Notes under the pieces: generated by a model
Database searches by the model: none
What the model saw: the letters and a program-made list of their open reading frames with translations, nothing else
Told to the model about the DNA's origin: nothing
NCBI GenBank assembly: GCA_963971225.1
Contig: OZ020268.1
Location: forward strand, 62,123,900 to 62,187,899
Reading direction: 5' to 3'
Source of the DNA: Melieria omissa
Lineage: Eukaryota > Arthropoda > Insecta > Diptera > Ulidiidae
DNA: 64,000 bases
Translations under genes and position numbers: made by a program
Shown: positions 35,192 through 48,157 of the stretch, in pieces
Numbering within the stretch: position 1 is the first letter of the stretch
How the letters are laid out: each line of letters begins with the position of its first letter

Positions 35192-38100
35192 ACAACAACA
35201 AAAGCATATAATTTTTTTTCATACATACAATTTCTTTTCCCCCACACGTGTTGCTTCGTTGCTGTCACAACAACGACTGATTGAAAGAATGCACCTCTGA
35301 TCTATATAACCAATCAAATGCTTGTGGAACCTAAGTACGCACAATCACTTTAATCAAAATGGCGTCAAAATTAAGCCAGAGTGACCACCTTTCAATAATT
35401 TGGTAAATAAAAAAATATCCCACCGGCAGCATGATCGAAATTATGGCTGTTAAATCTCGACCCGTTAACGGATTTTAATAATATTATGCCTTATTATTTA
35501 GCTAGACTCGTATGCTTTCTATAATGGTATCAATCATCCTTCTATACCCCAAGGTTCGAAAGCAAATCGATTTGGAACGGTGACTTTGAAAAAATTGCTA
35601 CTTGGGTGCAACCACTAAAATGCTTGTCAACACCAAATGCATAAGTGCGTATTAATAATTGACCCCTTAAAATTTAGCCAGAGTCTTATGCTTTCTATAT
35701 TGGTCCTTAACTTTTCATTATCCTTCAGGAATAATGAGCATATCGATGCGCAAGGATAACATTGAAAAACTGCCTATTACAAAATACACACTCACCACTA
35801 AAGTGCTTATAGATTCCAAACGGTATGGGTTACGTTAATAAAAAACCCCTTAAAATGTAGCTAGAGATTGCAGCTTTATCAAATTAAATCAATAATTTGA
35901 TTACTATTAGGCAATCATGAACAGATCGATGCGCAAGAGTGACATTAAATGGCTGCCTACTGCAAAATCGATAAAATGCTTGTAAAACATGATGATTCTA
36001 GGTTTATAGAAAAAATAATAACCTTAAAACCTAGCTGGAGTTTTGAGCTTTCATAAATGGGGTCAATCTTCTCGCTATCTCAAATAATGCAGGAGAATTT
36101 CGTTGTGGAAAAGTGATATCGACCACATGATACATCTATATCAGGGGTGCCCAAAATCTTCTTATGGAAAAGCAAAAACCAATACATGTAAAGTTGCCCA
36201 AAAAAAAAATGCAAACAAATTATTTAATTATTTGAATTAGTTGAAAGCACATTGTGCATTTCGCTTGACCCTTAAAATTATAAGTGAAAAAAATATAATG
36301 TTCCCATTTGTCATTGCCGAAAGGCCAACCAATCGCCAAAACAAAAACTACAACAACAAAAGCATATAATTTTTTTTCATACATACAATTTCTTTTCCCC
36401 CACACGTGTTGCTTCGTTGCTGTCACAACAACGACTGATTGAAAGAATGCACCTCTGATCTATATAACCAATCAAATGCTTGTGGAACCTAAGTACGCAC
36501 AATCACTTTAATCAAAATGGCGTCAAAATTAAGCCAGAGTGACCACCTTTCACCAATTTGGTAAATAAAAAAAATATCCCACCGGCAGCATGATCGAAAT
36601 TACGGCTGTTAAATCTCGACCCGTTAACGGATTTTAATAATATTATGCCTTATTATTTAGCTAGACTCGTATGCTTTCTATAATGGTATCAATCATCCTT
36701 CTATACCCCAAGGTTCGAAAGCAAATCGATTTGGAACGGTGACTTTGAAAAAATTGCTACTTGGGTGCAACCACTAAAATGCTTGTCAACACCAAATGCA
36801 TAAGTGCATATTAATAATTGACCCCTTAAAATTTATCCAGAGTCTTATGCTTTCTATATTGGTCCCTAACTTTTCATTATCCTTCAGGAATAATGAGCAT
36901 TTCGATAAGCAAGGATAACATTGAAAAACTGCCTATTACAAAATACACACTCACCACGAAAGTGCTTATAGATTCCAAACGGTATGGGTTACATTAATAA
37001 AAAACCCCTTTAAATGTAGCTAGAGATTGCAGCTTTATCAAATTAAATCAATACTTTGATTACTGTTCGGCAATCATGAACAGATCGATGCGCAAGAGTG
37101 ACATTAAATGGCTGCCTACTGCAAAATCGATAAAATGCTTGTAGAATATGATGATTCTAGGTTTATAGAAAAAATAATAACCTTAAAACCTAGGTGGAGT
37201 TTTGAGCTTTCATAAATGGGGTCAATCTTCTCGCTATCTCAAAAAATGCAGGAGAATTTCGTTGTGGAAAAGTGATATCGACCACATGATACATCTATAT
37301 CAGGGGTGCCCAAAATCTTCTTATGGAAAAGCAAAAACCAATACATGTAAAGTTGCCCAAAAAAATGCAAACAAATTATTTCATTAATTGAATTAGTTGA
37401 AAGCACATTGTGCATTTCGCTTGACCCTTAAAATTATAAGTGAAAAAAATATAATGTTCCCATTTGTCATTGCCGAAAGGCCAACCAATCGCCAAACAAA
37501 AACTACAACAACAAAAGCATCTAATTTTTTTTCATACATACAATTTCTTGAGACAACAAAACAAAAATCCGCGCAGCCCCCACACGTGTTGCTTCGTTGC
37601 TGTCACAACAACGACTGATTGAAAGAATGCACCTCTGATCTATATAACCAATCAAATGCTTGTGGAACCTAAGTACGCACAATCACTTTAATCAAAATGG
37701 CGTCAAAATTAAGCCAGAGTGACCACCTTTCACCAATTTGGTAAATAAAAAAAATATCCCACCGGCAGCATGATCGAAATTATGGCTGTTAAATCTCGAC
37801 CCGTTAACGGATTTTAATAATATTATGCCTTATTATTTAGCTAGACTCGTATGCTTTCTATAATGGCATCAATCATCCTTCTATACCCCAAGGTTCGAAA
37901 GCAAATCGATTTGGAACGGTGACTTTGAAAAAATTGCTACTTGGGTGCAACCACTAAAATGCTTGTCAACACCAAATGCATAAGTGCATATTAATAATTG
38001 ACCCCTTAAAATTTAGCCAGGGTCTTATGCTTTCTATATTGGTCCCTAACTTTTCATTATCCTTCAGGAATAATGAGCATATCGATAAGCAAGGATAACA

Positions 38101-39922
38101 TTGAAAAACTGCCTATTACAAAATACGCACTCACCACTAAAGTGCTTATAGATTCCAAACCGTATGGGTTACGTTAATAAAAAACCCCTTTGAATGTAGC
38201 TAGAGATTGCAGCCTTATCAAATTAAATCAATAATTTGATTACTGTTCGGCAATCATGAACAGATCGATGCGCAAGAGTGACATTAAATGGCTGCCTACT
38301 GCAAAATCTATAATATGCGTGTAAAATATGATGATTCTAGGTTTATAGAAAAAATAATAACCTTAAAACCTAGCTGGAGTTTTGAGCTTTCATAAATGGG
38401 GTCAATCTTCTCGCTATCTCAAATAATGCAGGAGAATTTCGTTGTGGAAAAGTGATATCGACCACATGATACATCTATATCAGGGGTGCCCACAATCTTC
38501 TTATGGAAAAGCAAAACCAATACATGTAAAGTTGCCCAAAAAAATGCAAACAAATTATTTAATTAATTGAATTAGTTGAAAGCACATTGTGCATTTCGCT
38601 TGACCCTTAAAATTATAAGTGAAAAATATAATGTTCCCATTTGTCATTGCCGAAAGGCCAACCAATCGCCAACACAAAAAAGCATACACACAAAAACTAC
38701 AACACCAAAAGCATCTAATTTGTTTTCATACATACAATTTCTTGAGGCAACAAAACAAAAATCCGCGCAGCCCCCACACGTGTTGCTTCGTTGCTGTTAC
38801 AAAAACGACTGATTGAAAGAATGCAACTCTGATCTATATAACCAATCAAATGCTTGTGGAACCTAAGTACGCACAATCACTTTAATCAAAATGGCGTGAA
38901 AATTAAGCCAGAGTGACCACCTTTCACCAATTTGGTAAATAAAAAAAATATCCCACCGGCAGCATGATCGAAATTATGGCTGTTAAATCTCGACCCGTTA
39001 ACGGATTTTAATAATATTATGCCTTATTATTTAGCTAGACTCGTATGCTTTCTATAATGGTATCAACCATCCTTCTATACCCCAAGGTTCGAAAGCAAAT
39101 CGATTTGGAACGGTGACTTTGAAAAAATTGCTACTTGGGCGCAACCACTAAAATGCTTGTCAACACCATCTGCATAAGTTCATATTAATAATTGGCCCGC
39201 TTAAATTTAGCTAGGCTTTCTATATTTGTCCCTAACTTTTCATTATCCTTCAGGAATAATGAGCATATCGATGCGCAAGGATAACATTGAAAAACTGCCT
39301 ATTAAAAAATACACACTCACCACTAAAGTGCTTATAGATTCCAAACGGTATGGGTTACGTTAATAAACAACCCCTTTGAATTCAGCTAGAGATTGCAGCT
39401 TTATTAAATTAAATCAATAATTTGATTACTATTCGGCAATCATGAACAGATCGATGCGCAAGAGTGACATTAAATGGCTGCCTACTGCAAAATCGATAAT
39501 ATGCGTGTAAAATATGATGATTCTAGGTTTATAGAAAAAATAATAACCTTAAAACCTAGCTGGAGTTTTGAGCTTTCATAAATGGGGTCAATCTTCTCGC
39601 TATCGCAAATAATGCAGGAGAATTTCGTTGTGGCAAAGTGATATCGACCACATGATACATCTATATCAGGGGTGCCCAAAATCTTCTTATGGAAAAGCAA
39701 ACACCAATACATGTAAAGTTGCCCAAAAAAATGCAAACAAATTATTTAATTAATTGAATTAGTTGAAAGCACATTGTGCATTTCGCTTGACCCTTAAAAT
39801 TATAAGTGAAAAAAATATAAGGTTCCCATTTGTCATTGCCGAAAGGCCAACCAATCGCCAACACAAAAAAGCATACACACAAAAACTACAACAACAAAGC
39901 ATCTAATTTTTTTTCATACATA
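35192..39922 (+). repeat. Satellite array, segment 2
   Basis: The satellite resumes in the same phase at which it was interrupted (the AACT duplication continues into ACAACAAC). Monomers start at 35488, 36648, 37828 and 39021; the last is interrupted by the pogo-like element at 39923. Monomers 35488 and 36648 correspond one-to-one with those at 6917 and 8073. Confidence 0.95.
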
Positions 39923-40256
39923 GGGGAAGGTGGGGACCCTTCGTACGGTTTCCACATTTTATTTTATTTATTTTTTATTTTTTCATGAATCAATCACCTG
40001 ACAGCTTAAATTTATAGTCTAACTATCTGAGATTCATATAAAAAAATGACAGATGATTTCATCTGATGTTTCAACCATAATTATGATTTAAACTAAATCT
40101 GGAATATGTACGAATCTGCCCCAACAAGGGGGCACCTATATACAGTGTTGGGGGTACCTTCGTACGCTGTGGGGTAGTTCCGTACGTGCGATTAAAACGA
40201 CACATATAAATCAAAATTCTTTTATTAACAATGAAATTAAACACAGAAATAAAGAT

Positions 40257-41830
40257 TTAACTTCTATTTTTAGCTTTCTTATTTTTCTTTTTTAAATTAA
40301 AATCAGCTAAACTACGTTGCATTTGTCTTGCCCTAGCCCTTTTTTCCTGTTCTAGCTTTTTCAACTGCTTTTCATTGCGTTTCTCTTCAATTAGCTTTTT
40401 TTCGGGTGTGTCAGTATAAATACGTGATTTTCCTGGCCGTCGTCCTTTTTTTTTTATTACTTCTTACAACAGTCGGATAGGGTTGAATTGCTTCTGGTGT
40501 CAAAACTGTCTTCAAAGGAGCTACTATTTGATGGATTGGTGAATTATTCAAAGCATCTGGTTCACAAGCATCTAAATTAAACGTTTGTAGTTCATCATCA
40601 TAAGTTATCAATGGTGAGTTAATAGTTTGTTTTGTAGATTCTCGCGGAACCTCCAAGAAATCCTGTGTTCCAGAAGTAGAGGGTTGGCAGATATCAGAGA
40701 CACTTGGCTGCGGAGTAGGTGCTGACAAATCTTCAATGACGTTTTGAGTAGGAGGCACATGTTCTAAGTTACCGGACACACCTCAGTTGGAGAAAAATTT
40801 TCGTCACTAAAGGCTAATTCATTAAGAGGCCATATTCCGGGTTTATTGAACCCGCTTCTGATATTTTTTGCCGTGAATGAGTCGAAAAATGCAATTTTCG
40901 CAAGCTTTGGAATATTGTAAATTGTCAATGCTTTGCCTGGGTTCATTGTATGCCAATTATTGAAAGCAATTTTCAACTTTGATTTAAATGGTCCAAAGAC
41001 TCCCACATCAAGTGGTTATAGGCGGTGAGATGTATGTGGTGGAAAAGATAGGTAAATTATGCCATTTTCTTTGGCGTAGTGGATGGCTTCGAGAGAAACA
41101 TGGCTTTCATGATTGTCACACAACAATAACATGGGGTTATCTTTTGTGCAGAGTGTGTGCTTCTGCATTTGTTTTACAACCGAGACGAATATATCGCTAT
41201 TTATTCAGCCACTTTTATTTGCAGCGCCGAGACTTCCTTCAGGTGCTCCTTCGAGAAAATGATCTTTATAATGAACGCGTGGAAACACGAAAAGTGGAGG
41301 AATGGTATTTCCACTGGCCAAAAGTTACGAGCTCGCCTCTTTCAGCTGATACAATTTGTCCGACTTGTTTTTGTTAAACGCAAAAGATCTGGCAGCGCTT
41401 GTGTTTTCGGGTTTGCGTAAACTGAGTTCCGGGTTTCTTCTGCGAAAACCATACAGCCATTCTTTCCCAGCCATCTTATTTTCTTCCCAGTTTGCTGGAT
41501 ATTTCAAACTCAAAGATTTGGCGTACTCATATGCTAGCTTTCTTGCTTGAATCGTCGTAAGTCCATAATGCATCTTACAACATTTGATAATATAATCATT
41601 TAGCAGTTTTTCTTCTTCCATAGAAAAGACTTGGAAACTTGTATATTTAGAGTCAAATATACGGTTGCTTGACCCTTCAGCATCATTGCTATTCTTTTTT
41701 TTTTACTCGGCTTTCTAATGTTGACAATTTCAAATTGTACTTGTCCGCAGCTTTTCTATATGACAATACTCCTTGCATAACATCAAAATAGATATTTTTC
41801 AATATACATAGAATAATTTAATTAAATTCG
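40257..41830 (-). pseudogene. Pogo-like transposase remnant, copy 1
   Basis: Pieces in order on the minus strand: a psq-type helix-turn-helix with VLSYRKAA near 41770; a CENP-B/DNA-binding segment at 41325-41621 (KEWLYGFRRRNPELS); a catalytic-domain part with CDNHESHVS near 41120; then PLDVGVFGPFK and a GIWPLN motif (40764-41006); a polar tail (40411-40779); and a Lys-rich C terminus ending at 40257. The region that should hold the first catalytic Asp is deleted between the DNA-binding part and the second Asp (joined near 41345). Several frameshifts and at least one in-frame stop (ahead of PLDVG) break it. The expected intact protein would be about 500-600 residues. Confidence 0.82.
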
Positions 41831-42189
41831 TCATAGGATATAGTTATAGTAGATTTCTCAATCTGGGCTTGTTTGAAAGGTATTTTTATATGGTATTTTT
41901 ATATATCGTGACCAAAGTTTGCAGCAGTTTTGTAGTTTTGTAGCATTTTAAAATTCGCTACAAATTGGGTCACTCATACGCCACGTCGGCCCGCTTAATA
42001 TTTGCAACGTATTAAACTGCGCCCTTGTGCAAGTCGTTGCATATGCTGAAAATTGTTGATACAGATTCTGAAAGGTGATAAAAATACCTTTCAAACAAGC
42101 CCAGACTGAGAAATCTACTATAACTCTATCCGATTTTTTGACGAATTTAATTAAATTATTCTATGTATATTGAAAAATATCTATTTTGA
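41783..42189. repeat. Long inverted repeat (hairpin) in the pogo-like element, copy 1
   Basis: Arms of about 105-110 bp (41783-41888 and 42080-42189) are near-perfect reverse complements, starting TCAAAATAGATA and ending TATCTATTTTGA, around a ~190-bp loop. The outer end of the left arm overlaps codons of the helix-turn-helix region, so the N terminus of the transposase is disrupted. It may be a foldback MITE or an inverted duplication. Confidence 0.8.
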
Positions 42190-42762
42190 AATTTTGGGGG
42201 GCTCCAAAACCAACTTAGAGCTATGGTCTCTTGAGCAAAATTTCTCAGAATCACCTATAGATTACGTTTTTGCTATACGCTTCATCAAAAAAAAAATTAA
42301 CCCGCCCTAGGGGACATATAACTTACCTGCCTACCAGTTGGGGCACATTCGTACGCGCTCAAACGTGCCCCATCTAGTTCTGTCCGAAAGTACCCCACTA
42401 ACTAAATAACAACAAAATATAACCTCTTTTAATAATAATAGGAAAACGTCATAAATTAAGTATTGAAAACGTATCTTAAGTATATTTTGCTACTTTCTGA
42501 TATAATACTCTACACGAAAACTTATTTTATCTACGGTAACAATAGACAAAAACATTGATCAAAAAATTACTTACCGAGCGCGAAAACACGTTCGTGCCTG
42601 TCACTTCACTCTAACCGGTGCGAATGGCGCGATACTAAGTTGACGTAAAGTTGGTACCTCGACTCACGCACACATACAAAAGCGAGAACGTACGTTGTTT
42701 CGTTCAAGTTTTATTATGACTGTATGAATGTGCCCCGCGTACGAAGGGTAACGATCTTCCCC

Positions 42763-45113
42763 TACAATTTCTTGAGTCAACAAAACAAAAACCGCTTCGT
42801 TGCTGTCACAACAAAGACTGATTGAAAGAATGCACCTCTGATCTATATAACCAATAAAATGCTTGTGGAACCTAAGTACGCACAATCACTTTAATCAAAA
42901 TGGCGTCAAAATTAACCCAGAGTGATCACCTTTCACCAATTTGGTAAATACCAAAAATTTCCCACCGGTAGCATGATCGAAATTATGGCTGTTAACTCTC
43001 GACCCGTTAACGGATTTTAATAATATTATGCCTTATTATTTAGCTAGACTCGCATGCTTTCTATAATGGTATCAATCATCCTTCTATACCCCAAGGTTCG
43101 AAAGCAAATCGATTTGGAACGGTGACTTTGAAAAAATTGCTACTTGGGCGCAACCACTAAAATGCTTGTCAACACCAAATGCATAAGTGCATATTAATAA
43201 TTGACCCCTTAAAATTTAGCTAGAGTCTTATGCTTTCTATATTTGTCCATAACGTTTTATTATCCTTCAGGAATAATGAGCATATCGATGCGCAAGGATA
43301 ACATTGAAAAACTGCCTATTACAAAATACACACTCACCACTAAAGTGCTTATAGATTCCAAACGGTATGGGTTACGTTAATAAAAAACCCCTTAAAATAT
43401 AGCTAGAGATTGCAGCCTTATCAAATTAAACCAATAATTTGATTACTGTTCGGCAATCATGAACAGATCGATGCGCAAGAGTGACATTAAATGGCTGCCT
43501 ACTGCAAAATCGATAAAATGCTTGTAAAATATGATGATTCTAGGTTTATAGAAAAAATAATAACCTTAAAACCTAGCTGGAGTTTTGAGCTTTCATAAAT
43601 GGGGTCAATCTTCTCGCTATCTCAAATAATGCAGGAGAATTTCGTTGTGGAAAAGTGATATCGACCATATGATTCATCTATATCAGGGGTGCCCAAAATC
43701 TTCTTATGGAAAAGCAAAACCAATACATGTAAAGTTGCCCACAAAAGTGCAAACAAATTATTTAATTAATTGAATTAGTTGAAAGCACATTGTGCATTTC
43801 GCTTGACCCTTAAAATTATAAGTGAAAAAATATAATGTTCGCATTTGTCATTGCCGAAAGGCCAACCAATCGCCAACACAAAAAAGCATACACACAAAAA
43901 CTACAACACCAAAAGCATCTAATTTTTTTTCATACATACAATTTCTTGAGGCAACAAAACAAAAATCCGCGCAGCCCCCACACGTGTTGCTACGTTGCTG
44001 TTACAACAACGACTGATTGAAAGAATGCACCTCTGATCTATATAACCAATCAAATGCTTGTGGAACCTAAGTACGCACAATCACTTTAATCAAAATGGCG
44101 TCAAAATTAAGCCAGAGTGACCACCTTTCACCAATTTGGTAAATAAAAAAAATATCCCACCGGCAGCATGATCGAAATTATGGCTGTTAAATCTCGACCC
44201 GTTAACGGATTTTAATAATATTATGCCTTATTATTTAGCTAGACTCGTATGCTTTCTATAACGGTATCAATCATCCTTCTATACCCCAAGGTTCGAAAGC
44301 AAATCGATTTGGAACGGTAACTTTGAAAAAATTGCTACTTGGGCGCAACCACTAAAATGCTTGTCAACACCAACTGCATAAGTTCATATTAATAATTGGC
44401 CCGCTTAAATTTAGCTAGGCTTTCTATATTGGTCCCTAACTTTTCATTATCCTTCAGGAATAATGAGCATATCGATGCGCAAGGATAACATTGAAAAACT
44501 GCCTATTACAAAATACACACTCACCACTAAAGTGCTTATAGATTCCAAACGGTATGGGTTACGTTAATAAGAAACCCCTTAAAATGTAGCTAGAGATTGC
44601 AGCTTTATCAAGTTAAATCAATAATTTGATTACTATTCGGCAATCATGAACAGATCGATGCGCAAGAGTGACATTAAATGGCTGCCTACTGCAAAATCGA
44701 TAAAATGCTTGTAAAATATGATGATTCTAGGTTTATAGAAAAAATAATAACCTTAAAACCTAGCTGGAGTTTTGAGCTTTCATAAATGGGGTCAATCTTC
44801 TCGCTATCTCAAATAATGCAGGAGAATTTCGTTGTGGCAAAGTGATATCGACCACATGATACATCCATATCAGGGGTGCCCAAAATCTTCTTATGGAAAA
44901 GCAAACACCAGAACATGTAAAGTTGCCCAAAAAAATGCAAACAAATTATTTAATTAATTGAATTAGTTGAAAGCACATTGTGCATTTCGCTTGACCCTTA
45001 AAATTATAAGTGAAAAAAATATAATTTTCCCATTTGTCATTGCCGAAAGGCAAACCAATCGCCAACACAAAAAAGCATACACACAAAAACTACAACAACA
45101 AAGCATCTAATTT
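42763..45113 (+). repeat. Satellite array, segment 3
   Basis: The satellite continues after the TA duplication; full monomer 43030-44224, then 44225 up to the truncated transposon. It carries a GACTCGCATGC variant near 43046 also seen after the mariner at 49095. Confidence 0.95.
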
Positions 45114-45379
45114 CAATCACCTGACAGCTTAAATTTATAGTCTAACTATCTGAGATTTATATAAAAAAATGACAGATGATTTCATCTGATGTTTCAACCA
45201 TAATTATGATTTAAACTAAATCTGGAATATATACGAATCTGCCCCAACAACGGGGCACCTATATACAGTGTTGGGGGTACCTTCGTACGCTGTGGGGTAG
45301 TTCCGTACGTGCGATTAAAACGACACATATAAATCAAAATTCTTTTATTAAAAATGAAATTAAACACAAAAATAAAGAT

Positions 45380-46927
45380 TTAACTTCTATTTTTAGCTTT
45401 CTTATTCTTCTTTTTTAAATTAAAATCAGCTAAACTACGTTGCATTTGTCTTGCCCTAGCCCTTTTTTCCTGTTCTAGCTTTTTCAACTGCTTTTCATTG
45501 CGTTTCTCTTCAATTAGCTTTTTTCGGGTGTGTCAGTATAAATACGTGATTTTCCTGGCCGTCGTCCTTTTTTTTTTATTACTTCTTACAACAGTCGAAT
45601 AGGGTTGAATTGCTTCTGGTGTCAAAACTGTCTTCAAAGGAGCTACTATTTGATGGATTGGTGAATTATTCAAAGCATCTGGTTCACAAGCATCTAAATT
45701 AAACGTTTGTAGTTCATCATCATAAGTTATCAATGGTGAGTTAATAGTTTGTTTTGTAGATTCTCGCGGAACCTCCAAGAAATCCTGTGTTCCAGAAGTA
45801 GAGGGTTGGCAGATATCAGAGACACTTGGCTGCGGAGTAGGTGCTGACAAATCTTCAACGACGTTTTGAGTAGGAGGCACATGTTCTAAGTTACCGGACA
45901 CACCTCAGTTGGAGCAAAATTTTCGTCACTAAAGGCTAATACATTAAGAGGCCATATTCCGGGTTTATTGAACCCGCTTCTGATATTTTTTGCCGTGAAT
46001 GAGTCGAAAAATGCAATTTTCGCAAGCTTTGGAATATTGTAAATTGTCAATGCTTTGCCTGGGTTCATTGTATGCCAATTATTGAAAGCAATTTTCAACT
46101 TTGATTTAAATGGTCCAAAGACTCCCACATCAAGTGGTTATAGGCGGTGAGATGTATGTGGTGGAAAAGATAGGTAAATTATGCCATTTTCTTTGGCGTA
46201 GTGGATGGCTTCGAGAGAAACATGGCTTTCATGATTGTCACACAACAATAACATGGGGTTATCTTTTGTGCAGAGTGTGTGCTTCTGCATTTGTTTTACA
46301 ACCGAGACGAATATTCAGCCACTTTTATTTGCAACGCCGAGACTTCCTTCAGGTGCTCCTTCGAGAAAATGATCTTTATAATGAACGCGTGGAAACACGA
46401 AAAGTGGAGGAATGGTATTTCCACTGGCAGATATAATGCCACCAAAGGTTACGAGCTCGCCTCTTTCAGCTGATACAATTTGTCCGGCTTGGTTTTGTTA
46501 AACGCAAAAGATCTGGCAGCGCTTGTGTTTTCGGGTTTGCGTAAACTGAGTTCCGGGTTTCTTCTGCGAAAACCATACAGCCATTCTTTCCCAGCCATCT
46601 TATTTTCTTCCCACTTTGCTGGATATTTTAAACTCAAAGATTTGGCATACTCATATGCTAGCTTTCTTGCTTGAATCGTCGTAAGTCCATAATGCATCTT
46701 ACAACATTTGATAATATAATCATTTAGCAGTTTTTCTTCTTCCATAGAAAAGACTTGGAAACTTGTATATTTAGAGTCAAATATACGGTTGCTTGACCCT
46801 TCAGCATAATTGCTATTCTTTTTTTTTTTACTCGGCTTTCTAATGTTGACAATTTCAAATTGTACTTGTACGCAGCTTTTCTATATGACAATACTCCTTG
46901 CATAACATCAAAATAGATATTTTTCAA
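45380..46927 (-). pseudogene. Pogo-like transposase remnant, copy 2
   Basis: Same broken gene as at 40257-41830, with matching pieces: helix-turn-helix (46724-46927), DNA-binding segment (46449-46745), GVFGPFK/GIWPLN segment (45886-46128), tail (45533-45901). The frame breaks are largely shared, so decay preceded the duplication. Copy 2 retains bases near 46432-46446 that copy 1 has lost, and copy 1 has a short extra stretch near 41195. Confidence 0.82.
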
Positions 46928-47319
46928 TATACATAGAATAATTTAATTAAATTCGTCATAAAATCGGAAATAGTTATAGTAGATTTCTCAATCTGGGCTT
47001 GTTTGAAAGGTATTTTTATATGGTATTTTTATGTATCGTGACCAAAGTTTGCAGCAGTTTTGTAGTTTTGTAGCATTTTAAAATTCGCTACAAATTGGGT
47101 CACTCATACGCCACGTCGGCCCGCTTAATATTTGCAACGCATTTAACTGCGTCCTTGTGCAAGTCGTTGCATATGCTGAAAATTGTTGATACAGATTCTG
47201 AAAGGTGATAAAAATACCTTTCAAACAAGCCCAGACTGAGAAATCTACTATAACTCTATCCGATTTTTTGACGAATTTAATTAAATTATTCTATGTATAT
47301 TGAAAAATATCTATTTTGA
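46908..47319. repeat. Long inverted repeat (hairpin) in the pogo-like element, copy 2
   Basis: Same structure as 41783-42189, with a small difference in the left arm near 46960 that restores more bases complementary to the right arm (ATCGG against CCGAT). It is retained in both copies, so it predates the tandem duplication. Confidence 0.78.
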
Positions 47320-47892
47320 AATTTTGGGGGGCTCCAAAACCAACTTAGAGCTATGGTCTCTTGAGCAAAATTTCTCAGAATCACCTATAGATTACGTTTT
47401 TGCTATACGCTTCATCAAAAAAAAAATTAACCCGCCCTAGGGGACATATAACTTACCTGCCTACCAGTTGGGGCACATTCGTACGCGCTCAAACGTGCCC
47501 CATCTAGTTCTGTCCGAAAGTACCCCACTAACTAAATAACAACAAAATATAACCTCTTTTAATAATAATAGGAAAACGTCATAAATTAAGTATTGAAAAC
47601 GTATCTTAAGTATATTTTGCTACTTTCTGATATAATACTCTACACGAAAACTTATTTTATCTACGGTAACAATAGACAAAAACATTGATCAAAAAATTAC
47701 TTACCGAGCGCGAAAACACGTTCGTGCCTGTCACTTCACTCTAACCGGTGCGAATGGCGCGATACTAAGTTGACGTAAAGTTGGTACCTCGACTCACGCA
47801 CACATACAAAAGCGAGAACGTACGTTGTTTCGTTCAAGTTTTATTATGACTGTATGAATGTGCCCCGCGTACGAAGGGTAACGATCTTCCCC

Positions 47893-48157
47893 TACAATTT
47901 CTTGAGTCAACAAAACAAAAACCGCTTCGTTGCTGTCACAACAAAGACTGATTGAAAGAATGCACCTCTGATCTATATAACCAATAAAATGCTTGTGGAA
48001 CCTAAGTACGCACAATCACTTTAATCAAAATGGCGTCAAAATTAACCCAGAGTGATCACCTTTCACCAATTTGGTAAATACCAAAAATTTCCCACCGGTA
48101 GCATGATCGAAATTATGGCTGTTAAATCTCGACCCGTTAACTGATTTTAGTAATATA
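47893..48157 (+). repeat. Satellite array, short segment 4
   Basis: Tail of the monomer that began at 44225, from after the pogo-like element to the TA preceding the mariner. It matches 42763-43029 with scattered substitutions. Confidence 0.9.

Larger units (their letters stand above)
39921..42764 (-). mobile_element. Pogo-like (Tc1/mariner superfamily) DNA transposon, copy 1, 2840 bp
   Basis: The element is 39923-42762, flanked by a TA duplication (39921-39922, 42763-42764). Terminal inverted repeats start GGGGAAG and share ACCCTTCGTACG a few bases in. Both ends carry several GTACG motifs (near 39940, 40107, 40157, 40179, 42345, 42686, 42738), probable transposase-binding sites. The TA target and the DDE-type transposase remnant place it near pogo/Tigger. 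The transposase is decayed, so this copy is non-autonomous. Confidence 0.88.
37828..43029 (+). repeat. ~5.2-kb satellite-plus-transposon unit, copy 1
   Basis: Two satellite monomers, the second carrying the pogo-like transposon. It recurs at about 43030-49080 (offset about 5.2 kb before local indels). Shared private variants include ACAACACCAAAAGC in the first monomer and GGCCCGCTTAAATTTAGCTAGGC in the second. This is a transposon that became part of a higher-order satellite repeat. Confidence 0.8.
45114..47894 (-). mobile_element. Pogo-like DNA transposon, copy 2, left end deleted
   Basis: Paralogue of 39923-42762 carried by tandem duplication. The left terminal repeat is missing: satellite CATCTAATTT joins directly to internal CAATCACCTGAC, removing 80 bp relative to copy 1 (39911-39990). 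The right end is intact (to 47892) with TA at 47893-47894. Without a left end it should be immobile. Confidence 0.88.

Noticed and set aside
40988..41420. Plus-strand frames of 87-129 codons in the pogo-like element
   Set aside because: They are the antisense of the transposase remnant, whose minus-strand motifs are recognisable.
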